A DNA stretch of 64,000 nt, taken from assembly GCA_041649275.1 (NCBI GenBank), contig JBAZNL010000002.1:1-64000 (forward strand). Reading direction: 5' to 3'. The position numbers were made by a program, and so were the translations under genes. Origin of the DNA: Candidatus Izemoplasmatales bacterium. Lineage in GTDB: Bacteria; Bacillota_I; Bacilli_A; Izemoplasmatales; Hujiaoplasmataceae. Of this stretch, positions 15,007 to 24,443 are shown in pieces. The stretch's first letter is position 1; every line of letters starts with the position of its first letter. The notes under the pieces were generated by a model. That model saw nothing but the letters and a program-made list of their open reading frames with translations, did not search any database and was not told the DNA's origin.

Positions 15007-18000
15007 ATGGCCTTCACCCGTGACCAGCTTCACGCCATCCGATCGCGCCGCCGCAGGATTCTCGTCTCCGCCGGGGCCGGCAGCGGCAAGACGGCCGTGC
15101 TCGCCGCCCGCGTGCTTTCCCGGATCCGCGAAGGGATCGACGTCGACAAGCTCGTCGTCCTCAGCTTTACGAACGCCGCCGCCGCCGAAATGCGCGCACG
15201 CATCCGCAAGCAGATCGAATCCGATGCGGCCCTGAAGGACCAGCTTCCGAAACTCGACAACGCCGTGATCTCGACGTTCGACGCCTTCGCCCTCCGCATC
15301 GTCCGGCAGAACCACCATCTGCTCGGCTTGCCGGCGGACGTCCGGATCGCCGATTCCGCCGTCCTCCGGCGCCTCGAGGAGACGACTCTCGCGGACGTCG
15401 TCCTCGACCGCTATCGCGACGGAGATCCCGGATTCCTGTCGGCGGTCGACCGCGTCTGGAACGGAAACGACGACGGATTCGCGGAAGCCGTCAGGCTCGT
15501 CGCCGCCGGCATGCGCCAGATTCCCGACGCCGACGCATGGCTCGCCGGATATGACCGCGACCATTACTCCGACATCGCCGTGGAAGGACTGCTCGGACGC
15601 TTCTCCGCGCTCCTGAAGCGGCGCCGCGACGACCTTCGCGCCGCCGCACGCGCCGCCGCCGACGGTCTGTCCGGCTTCGCGCATCCCAAGGCCGGTCCCG
15701 CCGCGGCCGCCTATGCGGCGCTCGCGGAAGCATTCCCCGACACCGATTACCGTTCCCTGCGCGCCGCCGTATCCGCCTGCAAGGTACCGGCGACGCCGGC
15801 GAAGGCGAAGGATCTCGACGAGGAACTCGCGATCGCGATGCGATCCGCGGTCGCCCCCTTCCGGAGAACCCTTGGGAAGGCGAAGAAGTGGTTCGAGTCG
15901 TTCTATGCCGAAAACGAGCAGGAACTCGCGGCCGCCTGGAACGAGACGCGTTCCGTCGTCACGACGGTGCTCGAAGCGGTCGCCGACTACCGCACCCGCC
16001 TGTCGGCGGCGAAACGGAATCTGAACCTGTTCGGCTTCGACGACGTCACCGCCTTCGCGATCGCGCTTCTGGAGCGTGTCGAACGGGCGCGTGAACGCTG
16101 CGCGGCCGACATCGTCGAGATCATGGTCGACGAATATCAGGACACCAACGACCTTCAGGATCGTCTCGTCGAGCTGCTTTCCGCGGGGTCGGTCTTCATG
16201 GTCGGAGACGTCAAGCAGTCGATCTACGGGTTCCGCGACGCCAATCCGGGCAATTTCATCCGCAAGTGCCGCGCCGTCGAGAACGGCGGCGACGGCGACC
16301 TGATCCGGCTTTCCGACAACTTCCGCTCCCGCTCAGAGGTCCTCCACGCCGTCAACGTCGTCTTCACCGCGCTCATGGACGAACCCCTCGGCGGCGTCGA
16401 CTACCGCGCCGGCGAATCACTCACGGCGGCGCGCGAAAAGGCGACGGAGGATGAGGACTTCGCCCCCGCGGTGATCGCCTACGATCCCGGTGAATCCGCG
16501 CCGACCGCCGTCGAGGCCGACCTTCTGGTCCGCCTGGTGGCCGCCGAACTCGCGAAAGGAACGCGTGTGACGGAAAAGACCGAAGGCGGGTTGGTCGACC
16601 GACCGTGCCGCGCGGGGGATTTCTGCGTGCTCGTCGACCGGAAGACCGATTTCGACGTCTATCGCAACGCCTTCGTCGCCGCGGGCATTCCCGCCTTCGC
16701 GGTCGCCGACGAGCGTTTCCTGTCGTCCACCGAGATCCTGTTCGTCCTGTCCATCCTCCGTCTCGTCCGCTGCGAAACCGATCCCGCGTATGCGGCGGAC
16801 TGGTTCCGCCACTCCCTTTACGCCGCCGCCCGCTCGTTCGTCTATCGGATTCGCGACGACATCGCGCTGCCCCTCGTCGCCGACCGCGGCATGACCGGAT
16901 TCGGCGAACGGATCCTGCCGGCGGCGTTTACCCCCCTCCGCGACCTCGTGCGCACGCTGTCGGCCGCGGCCGCGGATGCGACCGCACCGGATTTTCTGGC
17001 GCGGCTCTACGACGGCTGCGACATCTACCGCCACGCGGCGACGCTTCCCGAACCGGAAAGCGCCGAAGCCCGACTCGACCATCTGCTCGAGAAGGCCGCG
17101 GCGCTGCCGGCGGCCGGGTTCGCCGGTCTTTTCGACTACATTTCCGGCATCGAGTCGTCGCGCGATCTCGACATCGAGTATGCGAAGCCGGTCGAACTCC
17201 GCGACGACGCGGTCACGATCATGACGATGCACAAGTCGAAGGGACTCGAATTTCCGTTCTGCCTCTATCCCGGGCTGTCGAAGCGGTTCAACCGCGCCGA
17301 TACGAAGGGGTTCTTCCTGTTCGACCTCCGTTTCGGTCTCGTCACGAAGGCCTTCGACCGCGGCTTCAAGGACACCTTCGTCCACGCCCTCCTGCGCGAC
17401 GCCGTCGACCGCGACATGGTCTCGGAACGGATCCGCCTGCTGTACGTGGCGATGACGCGGACGCGCGAAAAGATGTTCTTCCTCGCCGACGCCCGCAAGG
17501 ACGACCTGCCTTATCCGCCGTACGACGCGTCCGGAACGATGACCGAGAGCCATCGTCTCGGCGCCGGTTCGTTCGCCGACCTGCTCCGCGGGATCCCCGC
17601 GCTGCGCGACTGGAGGGTTCCCGTTCCGACCGCCGCCACTTTACCGCGGCCGACCGCGATGCCGGCTGTTTCCGTCGGTCCGGTCCGGACCGTCGCCCTC
17701 GACCTTCGCCCGCGCACGGTCCCGACATCCGGCTTCGCCAAGCGCGCACCGACGCTTCCCGATTCCGCCGTGAAGGCCGCGTTGGCCGTCGGGACGCGAT
17801 TCCACGCGATCCTTGAAAGCATCGACTTCAAGCGGCTCGAACCGTCGCTCGCGCGACTTGAACCCGAATGGCGGATCCGCGTCCTCGGCTTCTTGTCCCA
17901 TCCCGAACTCGCCGGCTGGCGGGACTGCGAGATCCGGCAGGAACTCGCGTTCATCGACGGTACGGACGCGACCGCGACGCGCGGAACGATCGACCTGCTT

Positions 18001-18186
18001 CTGCTCGGCCGGACCGCGGCGACGATCGTCGACTACAAGCTTTCCCGCATCGACGATCCCGCGTACGCCGCCCAGTTGCGCGGCTATCGCGACTATGTCG
18101 CACGCATGACCGGACTGCCGGTCCGGACCTATCTGTATTCGATCAACGACGACAGGATCGTCGAGACGGGAGAAACGCAACCATGA
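15007..18186 (+). CDS. addA: AddA helicase-nuclease subunit
   Basis: 1,059 residues of the UvrD/Rep superfamily 1A. Helicase motifs are I, SAGAGSGKTAVL (near 18-29); II, VDEYQDTND; III, GDVKQSIYGFRDA; V, TMHKSKGLEFPF; and VI, LLYVAMTRTREK. The C-terminal RecB-like nuclease has GTIDLLL and IVDYKLSR. All key residues look intact, so AddA carries the motor. ATG 15007 is chosen over ATG 14998 because the CGGAGGA ribosome-binding site ends 8 nt before 15007 but would touch 14998. The gene starts 1 nt after the addB stop. Its stop overlaps the following GH20 gene (ATGA). Confidence 0.93.
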   Translation: MAFTRDQLHAIRSRRRRILVSAGAGSGKTAVLAARVLSRIREGIDVDKLVVLSFTNAAAAEMRARIRKQIESDAALKDQLPKLDNAVISTFDAFALRIVRQNHHLLGLPADVRIADSAVLRRLEETTLADVVLDRYRDGDPGFLSAVDRVWNGNDDGFAEAVRLVAAGMRQIPDADAWLAGYDRDHYSDIAVEGLLGRFSALLKRRRDDLRAAARAAADGLSGFAHPKAGPAAAAYAALAEAFPDTDYRSLRAAVSACKVPATPAKAKDLDEELAIAMRSAVAPFRRTLGKAKKWFESFYAENEQELAAAWNETRSVVTTVLEAVADYRTRLSAAKRNLNLFGFDDVTAFAIALLERVERARERCAADIVEIMVDEYQDTNDLQDRLVELLSAGSVFMVGDVKQSIYGFRDANPGNFIRKCRAVENGGDGDLIRLSDNFRSRSEVLHAVNVVFTALMDEPLGGVDYRAGESLTAAREKATEDEDFAPAVIAYDPGESAPTAVEADLLVRLVAAELAKGTRVTEKTEGGLVDRPCRAGDFCVLVDRKTDFDVYRNAFVAAGIPAFAVADERFLSSTEILFVLSILRLVRCETDPAYAADWFRHSLYAAARSFVYRIRDDIALPLVADRGMTGFGERILPAAFTPLRDLVRTLSAAAADATAPDFLARLYDGCDIYRHAATLPEPESAEARLDHLLEKAAALPAAGFAGLFDYISGIESSRDLDIEYAKPVELRDDAVTIMTMHKSKGLEFPFCLYPGLSKRFNRADTKGFFLFDLRFGLVTKAFDRGFKDTFVHALLRDAVDRDMVSERIRLLYVAMTRTREKMFFLADARKDDLPYPPYDASGTMTESHRLGAGSFADLLRGIPALRDWRVPVPTAATLPRPTAMPAVSVGPVRTVALDLRPRTVPTSGFAKRAPTLPDSAVKAALAVGTRFHAILESIDFKRLEPSLARLEPEWRIRVLGFLSHPELAGWRDCEIRQELAFIDGTDATATRGTIDLLLLGRTAATIVDYKLSRIDDPAYAAQLRGYRDYVARMTGLPVRTYLYSINDDRIVETGETQP

Positions 18187-20012
18187 AGAACATCATTCCG
18201 GTACCGAAGCGATACGAAGTACGTGAAGGGCATGCGTCCTGCGCGGGCGGATTTTCCCGCCGCGGCTTCGAACCGCCCTTCGAAGACCTGGCCGGCTTCG
18301 TCGAAGAGTGGTTTCCGCACCGTCAGGGAAGACGGGTGGACGCAGGTCTGGAGCTTTCGCTGGATCCGACGATCGGCCCCGAGGCCTACAGGATCGAAGT
18401 CGATCCGCGGACCGTCCGGATCGTCGCCTCCGGACGCCGCGGCGCGTTCTATGCGCTCCAGACGCTCCGCCAGCTGGTCGACCCGCGCAGCGGCCGGATC
18501 CCCTGTGTCGCGATCGCGGACGAACCCGACCTGCCGCTCCGCGGCTTCATGATGGACGTCAGCCGCGACAAGATCCCGACGATGGCGACGGTGGAGCGCT
18601 TCGTCGACGCGCTCGCGATGGTCAAGATGAACCACTTCGAACTCTACGTCGAGGGTTTTTCCTACGCCTATCCGTCCTTCCCCGAGGTGTGGAAGGACGA
18701 GACGCCCTTCACGCCGTCCGAATACGAGGAGCTCGACGCCTATTGCGCCGCGCGCGAAATCGACTTCGTGCCGTGCCAGAACGGGTTCGGACACATGTCC
18801 GCCTGGCTCGCACGACCGGAGTACCACCCTCTCGCCGAGTGCGAGGAGGGGTTCGTCGCATGGGGCTTCCCGTTCCCGGCCTCGACCCTGAATCCGCTCG
18901 ATCCCGGCAGTCTCGAACTCGTGAAGAAACTATACGCGGACATGCTGCCGCGGACAACCTCGAATTACTTCAACCTGTGCGGCGACGAACCGTTCGAACT
19001 CGGGCAGGGAAAGTCGAAGGCCGTGTGCGACACGCGCGGCCGTGAAGCCGTCTACGTCGACTTCATCGACCTCCTGTGCGCCGAGGCGGCGCGGTACGGC
19101 AAGACCCCGATGCTCTGGGGCGACGTCCTCGTCAACCATCCGGAAGCGGCTGCGAAACTGCCGAAGGACGCGGTCTTCATCGATTGGGGATACGACCGCG
19201 GCTATCCCTTCGAACCGCATGCGGAAGCGATCGCGAAGACCGGACTCAAGCTCGTCGCCGCCCCCGGGACGTCGTCATGGAACAGCTTCGCGTCGCGCCG
19301 CGGCGACATGATCGATACCACCAGGCGCGCCGCCGCGGCGATGAAACGGTACGGCGGCCTCGGCATCCTCCAGACCGACTGGGGCGATTTCGGGCACCTC
19401 CAGTACCTCCCGTTCTCATGGCCGGGGATGCTCCACGCGGCGGGTGTCGCGTGGGGAGAGGCCCCGTCCGAGACCGCGGTGATCCGCCACATCGACCGTC
19501 ATCTCGCTCCGGAGGGCAAGGGTCGTCTCGGCCGTTGCATCCTCGATCTGTCGACCTACCCGTCGCTTGAGAAGGACTATGTCTACAACGGCACGACCGC
19601 TTTCCGCTCGATCATGTTCATCGACCCCGCTCCGGGTCGCGACGCGTCGACCAAGAGGACGATCCTCGCCGGCGCCCTCGCCGGTTCCGCCTACGGTGCC
19701 GAATCGGCCAAGGACGTCTTCGAGCTGATCGATTTCGTCGACCGGGCGGCGCGCGAGGCTCCGCCCTCCATCGTCCGCGACGAGATCATCGCGACCTGCG
19801 GCTGGATCGCCGCGGCGGTGTCCGCGAACGTCGCCCTCACCGATCCCGAACGCGGCGCGAAGGCGACCGCCGCGGCCGTCGACTTCCTCGCTCGCGTCCT
19901 CCCCGAGCATGAACGGCTCTGGCGCTCCCGCAACCGCGAGGGCGGGCTCGATCGATCGCTCGTGCGACCGCGGGCGCTGAAAATGATCCTGGAGGAATCG
20001 CAACCCCTCTGA
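18183..20012 (+). CDS. Glycoside hydrolase family 20 (beta-N-acetylhexosaminidase-like), cytoplasmic
   Basis: 609 residues. An N-terminal GH20b-type alpha/beta domain (1-115) precedes a TIM barrel containing LPLRGFMMDVSRDKIPT, MVKMNHFELYVEGFSYAYP and the family-defining Asp-Glu pair in YFNLCGDEPFELG (Asp268, Glu269). GH20 enzymes use substrate-assisted catalysis on terminal GlcNAc or GalNAc. No signal peptide, so it acts on imported or recycled amino-sugar oligomers. It overlaps the addA stop by 4 bp, an odd partner for a recombination enzyme. The combination probably reflects operon compaction rather than shared function. Confidence 0.85.
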   Translation: MKNIIPVPKRYEVREGHASCAGGFSRRGFEPPFEDLAGFVEEWFPHRQGRRVDAGLELSLDPTIGPEAYRIEVDPRTVRIVASGRRGAFYALQTLRQLVDPRSGRIPCVAIADEPDLPLRGFMMDVSRDKIPTMATVERFVDALAMVKMNHFELYVEGFSYAYPSFPEVWKDETPFTPSEYEELDAYCAAREIDFVPCQNGFGHMSAWLARPEYHPLAECEEGFVAWGFPFPASTLNPLDPGSLELVKKLYADMLPRTTSNYFNLCGDEPFELGQGKSKAVCDTRGREAVYVDFIDLLCAEAARYGKTPMLWGDVLVNHPEAAAKLPKDAVFIDWGYDRGYPFEPHAEAIAKTGLKLVAAPGTSSWNSFASRRGDMIDTTRRAAAAMKRYGGLGILQTDWGDFGHLQYLPFSWPGMLHAAGVAWGEAPSETAVIRHIDRHLAPEGKGRLGRCILDLSTYPSLEKDYVYNGTTAFRSIMFIDPAPGRDASTKRTILAGALAGSAYGAESAKDVFELIDFVDRAAREAPPSIVRDEIIATCGWIAAAVSANVALTDPERGAKATAAAVDFLARVLPEHERLWRSRNREGGLDRSLVRPRALKMILEESQPL

Positions 20013-20020
20013 ACATGTGA

Positions 20021-20026
20021 TATAAT
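20021..20026 (+). promoter_or_regulatory. -10 box of the Sel1-repeat gene pair
   Basis: Perfect TATAAT. The transcript start predicted near 20033 excludes the in-frame GTG at 20031 as a start codon. Confidence 0.6.
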
Positions 20027-20048
20027 CGATGTGGAAGGCGGTGATCCG

Positions 20049-20996
20049 ATGGAACGCGATCCGATCCTTACGGAAGCGATCAAGGCATACGAGGTGAGGC
20101 AGTACGACAAAGCGCTGTCCCTTTTGCGCCGGCTCGCCCGGAAGAACGACCCCGAAGCGCTGTACTATCTCGGGATGATCCATTACGAGAACCACGCCGG
20201 AAAACCCGATCCGGTCTTCGCCTTCGATTGCTTTCGGCGCTCGGCGATGGAACTCGAGGTGCGCAGCCTCTACATGTGCGGACGCTGCTACGAAGAGGGA
20301 TCCGGCGTCGAGAAGGACCTAGCCAAGGCCTACGAGTACTATGCCGCCGGATCGGCCAAGGGGGATCCGGAAGCCGCGCTCAAAGAGGCGGAATGCCTCG
20401 AGACCGGCAAGGGGATCGCAAGAAACGAGCAGAAGGCGCTTGCGATCTACGTCGAACTTTCGAAGCGGCAGAACCCCTATGCGACCTATCGCATCGGCAT
20501 GGCCTACCTCGAAGGCCGCGGCGTCGCCCGCAGCCCCGAATCGGCGTTCTCGTGGCTGAACAAGGCGCTCGCGCTCGGATCCGCAGACGCGATGAACCAG
20601 TTCCGGCTGATCGGCACGAAAAGCAAGACCGACGCCCGTTCGACGGCCGACATCGCTCAGATCGGACGCGAACTGTTCCGCTCCGACCGCCCGGAACGGG
20701 CGATCCCGTACCTCCTGATCGCCGCCGCGGAGAACGACGCCGCTTCCGTCAGGCTCCTCCAGGAAGCCGCCGAAAGCGGACGCGGGATGAAGCAGGACGC
20801 CAAGGTCGCGTTCGAATACGCCCAGCGCGGTGCGGCGATGCTGGATCCCGTCTCGATGCTTTCGCTCGGACGGAAATACGAAGCCGGCGACGGCGTCCGC
20901 TCCTCGGCGCTTTCGGCCGCGTCCTGGTATGCGAAGGCGGCGCAGGCGGGAAGCGCCGAAGCGGCGGCCGAACTGGTCGCGCTGCGGGGGTATTGA
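20049..20996 (+). CDS. Sel1-like repeat protein (315 residues)
   Basis: Built almost wholly from Sel1/TPR-type helical pairs of about 36 residues. Examples are ALYYLGMIHYENHAGK, SLYMCGRCYEEGSGVEKDLA, ATYRIGMAYLEGRGVARSPE and SMLSLGRKYEAGDGVRSSAL. Such solenoids are protein-interaction scaffolds. There is no signal peptide, membrane segment or enzymatic domain. ATG 20049 is preferred from the promoter position. The stop is 1 nt before the start of a second, longer Sel1 protein, so the two are co-transcribed and may form a complex. The specific partner is unknown. Confidence 0.85.
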   Translation: MERDPILTEAIKAYEVRQYDKALSLLRRLARKNDPEALYYLGMIHYENHAGKPDPVFAFDCFRRSAMELEVRSLYMCGRCYEEGSGVEKDLAKAYEYYAAGSAKGDPEAALKEAECLETGKGIARNEQKALAIYVELSKRQNPYATYRIGMAYLEGRGVARSPESAFSWLNKALALGSADAMNQFRLIGTKSKTDARSTADIAQIGRELFRSDRPERAIPYLLIAAAENDAASVRLLQEAAESGRGMKQDAKVAFEYAQRGAAMLDPVSMLSLGRKYEAGDGVRSSALSAASWYAKAAQAGSAEAAAELVALRGY

Positions 20997-20997
20997 C

Positions 20998-22713
20998 ATG
21001 GCCGACAACAGCAATCCGAAGGTCCTGAACGATACCGGCGACGCCTATTTCTACGGCATCGGCCGTCCCGTCAACCGCGAACTCGCCTACACCTACTACA
21101 AACAGGCGGCCGACCTCGACAATCCCGTCGGGTATTTCAACCTCGGGCAGTACTTCGCCGCCAAGGGCGACGACAAGGCCGCCCTCCTCAACTACGAGAA
21201 GGCGAAGGCGTTCCTGCATGCGCCCGCCTTCCTCGCGCTCGCTCGCCGCTACGAGAAGGGCGTCGGCGTCCGGAAGAACAAGGCGAAGGCGTTCAAGATG
21301 TATCTCGGCGCCGCCAAGCTTTCCGACATCGAGGCCTTCGACGCGGTCGGACTGTGCTACCGGAACGGCAACGGCACGAAGAAGGATGCCGGCAAGGCGA
21401 AGGAATGGTTCCGCAAGGCCGCCGACCAGAACGACGCGCTGGGCTGTTGCCAGCTCGGCCTGATCCTGATGAGCGAATCTGCTTTCCGCAAATCGCCGGA
21501 CGAAGCCGTCGGATGGCTCGACAAGGGCGCGACGGGCGGCAGCGTCGACGCCATGCGGACGCTCGAGGAATACTATCTCGCCGGCAAGCATCCGGCGCTG
21601 CGCAAGAAATCCCGCACCCACCTCGACGAGATGGTGTTCTACTACCGCGAACTGCTCGCCAAGGCCGGAGATCTGCCGAGTCTACGTACGATCGCGGCCG
21701 CCTACCACGACGGCACCTCCGTCTGCAAGATCGATTACGACAAGTCGGCCGCCTACTATCGCGCGCTTTGCGATCGCGACGATCCCGTCGGAAAGTACGG
21801 CTATGGCGTCTCGCTGCTCTACGGACAGGGCGTCAAGACCGACGCGGAACAGGCGCGACGGCTCCTTCAGGACGCGGCGCGGGAACGTCACCCACTCGCG
21901 ATGACGCGTCTCGGCGACGCCGATCGGCTCGGGCTCGGCGGTCCCGTCGACTTCGAGTCGGCGAAGAAGTGGTACATGGAGGCCGCCCGCCTCCAGGAAC
22001 CAGAGGCGACGATGAACCTCGGCCTCCTCAACTATCGCGGGCAGGTCGAAGGCGCATCTCCCCAGCTCGCCTTCAACCACATGGAGACGGCCGCGAAGAA
22101 CGGCTCGGTCCAGGCGCACTACTGGCTCGGCATCTTCCACGACAAGGGGATCGGCTGCGACAGGGACTTCGACGAGGCCGAGAAGAGTTTCCGGCGCGCG
22201 ATCGCCGGCGGCAGCCTCGGCGCGAAGTACAAGTACGCTTCGATGATCTTCGAGGAACTGCCGGGACGGCAGAAGAACGCGAAGAAGGCGGAGCCGCAAT
22301 GGGCGGAGTGCCGCCGCCTGTTCGTCGAATACCTCGAGGATCCGGCCCACAACGCCGCCAACGGCGCCTTCGCCCGTTACGAACTCGGACTCATCCACCG
22401 CGACGGCATGGGGACGCCCGCCGCGCCGCGCCGCGCCCGCTACTGGTTCGAGGCGGCCGCCGAGGACGGACTCACGCGGGCGATGACCGAACTCTACCGC
22501 CTGCTCCGCGAGCGCGACTTTCCGCTTGCGAAGGAATGGCTCGACCGCGCCGCCGCCGACGCCACGAACGCCGACGCGCTCTACGAGAAGGGGCTGTTGC
22601 TCCTCGAGGGCGGATTCGGCGTCCAGGTCGACCCCAAGGCCGGACGCGCGCTCCTCGACGCCGCGGCGCGGCTGAACCACCGGGAAGCCATCGCCAAACT
22701 GCTGCTGCTCTAG
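20998..22713 (+). CDS. Sel1-like repeat protein (571 residues)
   Basis: A longer solenoid with at least ten Sel1-type repeats. Examples are GDAYFYGIGRPVNRELAYTY, LARRYEKGVGVRKNKAKAFK, GLCYRNGNGTKKDAGKAKEW, GVSLLYGQGVKTDAEQARRL and GIFHDKGIGCDRDFDEAEKS. A spacer of weaker repeats lies around residues 195-235. No signal or membrane segment. ATG 20998 follows a GGGGG element. It lies in an operon with the shorter Sel1 protein and 9 nt upstream of queH. Bacterial Sel1 proteins often assemble signalling or cell-surface complexes, but nothing here identifies a pathway. Confidence 0.85.
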   Translation: MADNSNPKVLNDTGDAYFYGIGRPVNRELAYTYYKQAADLDNPVGYFNLGQYFAAKGDDKAALLNYEKAKAFLHAPAFLALARRYEKGVGVRKNKAKAFKMYLGAAKLSDIEAFDAVGLCYRNGNGTKKDAGKAKEWFRKAADQNDALGCCQLGLILMSESAFRKSPDEAVGWLDKGATGGSVDAMRTLEEYYLAGKHPALRKKSRTHLDEMVFYYRELLAKAGDLPSLRTIAAAYHDGTSVCKIDYDKSAAYYRALCDRDDPVGKYGYGVSLLYGQGVKTDAEQARRLLQDAARERHPLAMTRLGDADRLGLGGPVDFESAKKWYMEAARLQEPEATMNLGLLNYRGQVEGASPQLAFNHMETAAKNGSVQAHYWLGIFHDKGIGCDRDFDEAEKSFRRAIAGGSLGAKYKYASMIFEELPGRQKNAKKAEPQWAECRRLFVEYLEDPAHNAANGAFARYELGLIHRDGMGTPAAPRRARYWFEAAAEDGLTRAMTELYRLLRERDFPLAKEWLDRAAADATNADALYEKGLLLLEGGFGVQVDPKAGRALLDAAARLNHREAIAKLLLL

Positions 22714-22722
22714 GAGGTCATG

Positions 22723-23271
22723 ATGAGACTCTTGCTCCACGTCTGCTGCGCCCCGTGCAGCGTGATGGCGGTGAAGACGCTGCGCGATGCCGGCGTCGAC
22801 GTCACCGCCTACTGGTACAACCCCAACATCCACCCGTACACCGAGTACGTCGCGCGGCGCGATTCGCTGCTCGCCTACGCCGAATCGATCGGGATGCCGG
22901 TCGTCCAGAACGATTTCTACGGACTGCGGCCGTTCGTCGAGCGGGCGATGGCGGATCTCGAGAACCGCTGCGCCGGCTGTTATGAGGAACGTCTTAGGAA
23001 AACGGCGGAAGCCGCCAGAGAAGGCGGTTACGAAGCGTTTTCGACGACGCTCCTGATTTCCCCCTACCAGAAGCACGAAACGCTGAAGGCGGTGGCGGAG
23101 AGAATCGCGGCGGAAGTCGGGATCCCGTTCCACTACGTCGATTTCCGACCCTATTTCCGCGAGGGACAGCGAATCGCCCGCACCCTCCCGATCTACATGC
23201 AGAAGTACTGCGGATGCATCTTCTCGGAAGAGGAGCGGTACCGCGCGAAGATGACGAGAAAGACGCCCTGA
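22723..23271 (+). CDS. queH: Epoxyqueuosine reductase QueH
   Basis: 182 residues of the DUF208/QueH family. All signature cysteines are present: HVCCAPC at the N-terminus, ENRCAGCYEERL, and QKYCGCIFSEEERY near the C-terminus. QueH uses Fe-S chemistry to reduce epoxyqueuosine to queuosine in tRNA, replacing QueG. ATG 22723 is favoured over ATG 22720 because TAGGAGG ends 5 nt before it. It follows the Sel1 gene closely. The terminator stem overlaps its last codons. Confidence 0.92.
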   Translation: MRLLLHVCCAPCSVMAVKTLRDAGVDVTAYWYNPNIHPYTEYVARRDSLLAYAESIGMPVVQNDFYGLRPFVERAMADLENRCAGCYEERLRKTAEAAREGGYEAFSTTLLISPYQKHETLKAVAERIAAEVGIPFHYVDFRPYFREGQRIARTLPIYMQKYCGCIFSEEERYRAKMTRKTP

Positions 23272-23283
23272 GCGTCTTTTTTC
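23259..23283 (+). terminator. Terminator overlapping the queH stop codon
   Basis: AAAGACGC/GCGTCTTT with a 5-nt loop and T6. The TGA stop is inside the loop. Confidence 0.85.
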
Positions 23284-23302
23284 GCGAAAATCGTTCCGCC
23301 GC

Positions 23303-23331
23303 TTGCGGCGGTTCGGGGCGGATGCTACAAT
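23303..23331 (+). promoter_or_regulatory. Promoter of the serine hydrolase gene
   Basis: TTGCGG (23303-23308), 17 nt, TACAAT (23326-23331). Confidence 0.6.
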
Positions 23332-23360
23332 ATGTCAAAGCGTTTCGAAGGAGGATTTCC

Positions 23361-24404
23361 ATGAACTATCCCCATCAGGATTTCGAAAAGGCTTCATGCC
23401 GCGAGGCCAACGTCGAGAAGGGCCTGCTCGTCGACCTCTTCGACAAGATCCGCGACGATCGGCTCGACGTCCACGCGATCGTGTTCGTGAAGGACGGCAA
23501 CAAGGTCTTCGACGCCTACGCCAGGGGTTTCGGGCCGGGCGTCGTCGAAGAGACGTATTCCTGTTCCAAATCGTTCGTTTCGATCGCCGTCGGGATCCTC
23601 GCCGACCGCGGCCTGCTCTCGATCGACGATCCGATCCTGCGTTTCTTCCCGGAGGTCGGACACCTTCCGGTCCACGCGACGATGACCGTACGGCATCTGC
23701 TCACGATGACCTCGGGGCACGCCGAAGAGGGCCTCGAGCGGATCTGGAAGGCCGCCGACCCCGTCGCCGAGTTCTTCCAGCTGCCCGTCGTCGACGCTCC
23801 CGGAACGCAATTCTTCTACGACAACGCGTCCTCATTCCTCCTGTCCGCGATCGTCACCGCGGTCACCGGAAAGACCGTGAACGACTTCCTCGGCGACCTC
23901 CTTTGGGACAAGCTCGAGATCCCGCGACCCGCATGGAAGACGATCGGACGCTACAACGCCGGCGCGACCGGCCTCGCCCTCGACGCGATCTCGCTCGCCA
24001 AATTCGGACACCTGCTTCTGAACGACGGCGTCTGGCGCGGCGACCGGATCGTCTCCGCGGAATACGTGAGGGCGGCCACGTCGTTCCAGATTCCTTCCGG
24101 CGAAGCGCTCGGTCCGCGCGACCGCTACGGGTACGGCTATCAGTTCTGGATCAACGACTTCGGCGACTTCCGCATGGCTGGAATGTTCAAGCAATACGTC
24201 GTCGTCGACCGCGCGCACGCCGTCGTGTTCGCGATCCAGGCCTACGAGTCGCGCGAACTCCTCGACCTCTTCTCGAGCTACGTGCTCCCCGCCTGCCGCA
24301 AGGGATGGGTATACGACAACTTCACGCTCCGCAACTACATCGCCCGTTTCCGCGAGGAATCGGCGCCGATCCTCAACGAGGAGAAGCGCACCCGCACCTG
24401 GTGA
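23361..24404 (+). CDS. Beta-lactamase-family serine hydrolase
   Basis: 347 residues of the class-C beta-lactamase/esterase fold. The SxxK catalytic pair lies in YSCSKSFVSIAVG (Ser about 68, Lys about 71). The YxN element is FFYDNASSF, and MTVRHLLTMTSGHAEE is the usual family stretch. No signal peptide, so a cytoplasmic esterase or peptidase is more likely than antibiotic resistance. The start is fixed by GAAGGAGG ahead of ATG 23361. It is a single-gene unit bounded by a promoter and a strong terminator. Confidence 0.85.
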   Translation: MNYPHQDFEKASCREANVEKGLLVDLFDKIRDDRLDVHAIVFVKDGNKVFDAYARGFGPGVVEETYSCSKSFVSIAVGILADRGLLSIDDPILRFFPEVGHLPVHATMTVRHLLTMTSGHAEEGLERIWKAADPVAEFFQLPVVDAPGTQFFYDNASSFLLSAIVTAVTGKTVNDFLGDLLWDKLEIPRPAWKTIGRYNAGATGLALDAISLAKFGHLLLNDGVWRGDRIVSAEYVRAATSFQIPSGEALGPRDRYGYGYQFWINDFGDFRMAGMFKQYVVVDRAHAVVFAIQAYESRELLDLFSSYVLPACRKGWVYDNFTLRNYIARFREESAPILNEEKRTRTW

Positions 24405-24408
24405 TGAA

Positions 24409-24443
24409 GAAAATGCCCCGGTCGACCGAACCGGGGCATTTTC
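24409..24443 (+). terminator. Terminator of the serine hydrolase gene
   Basis: AAATGCCCCGGT/ACCGGGGCATTT, a 12-bp perfect stem with a 7-nt loop and A/T flanks. Confidence 0.9.
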
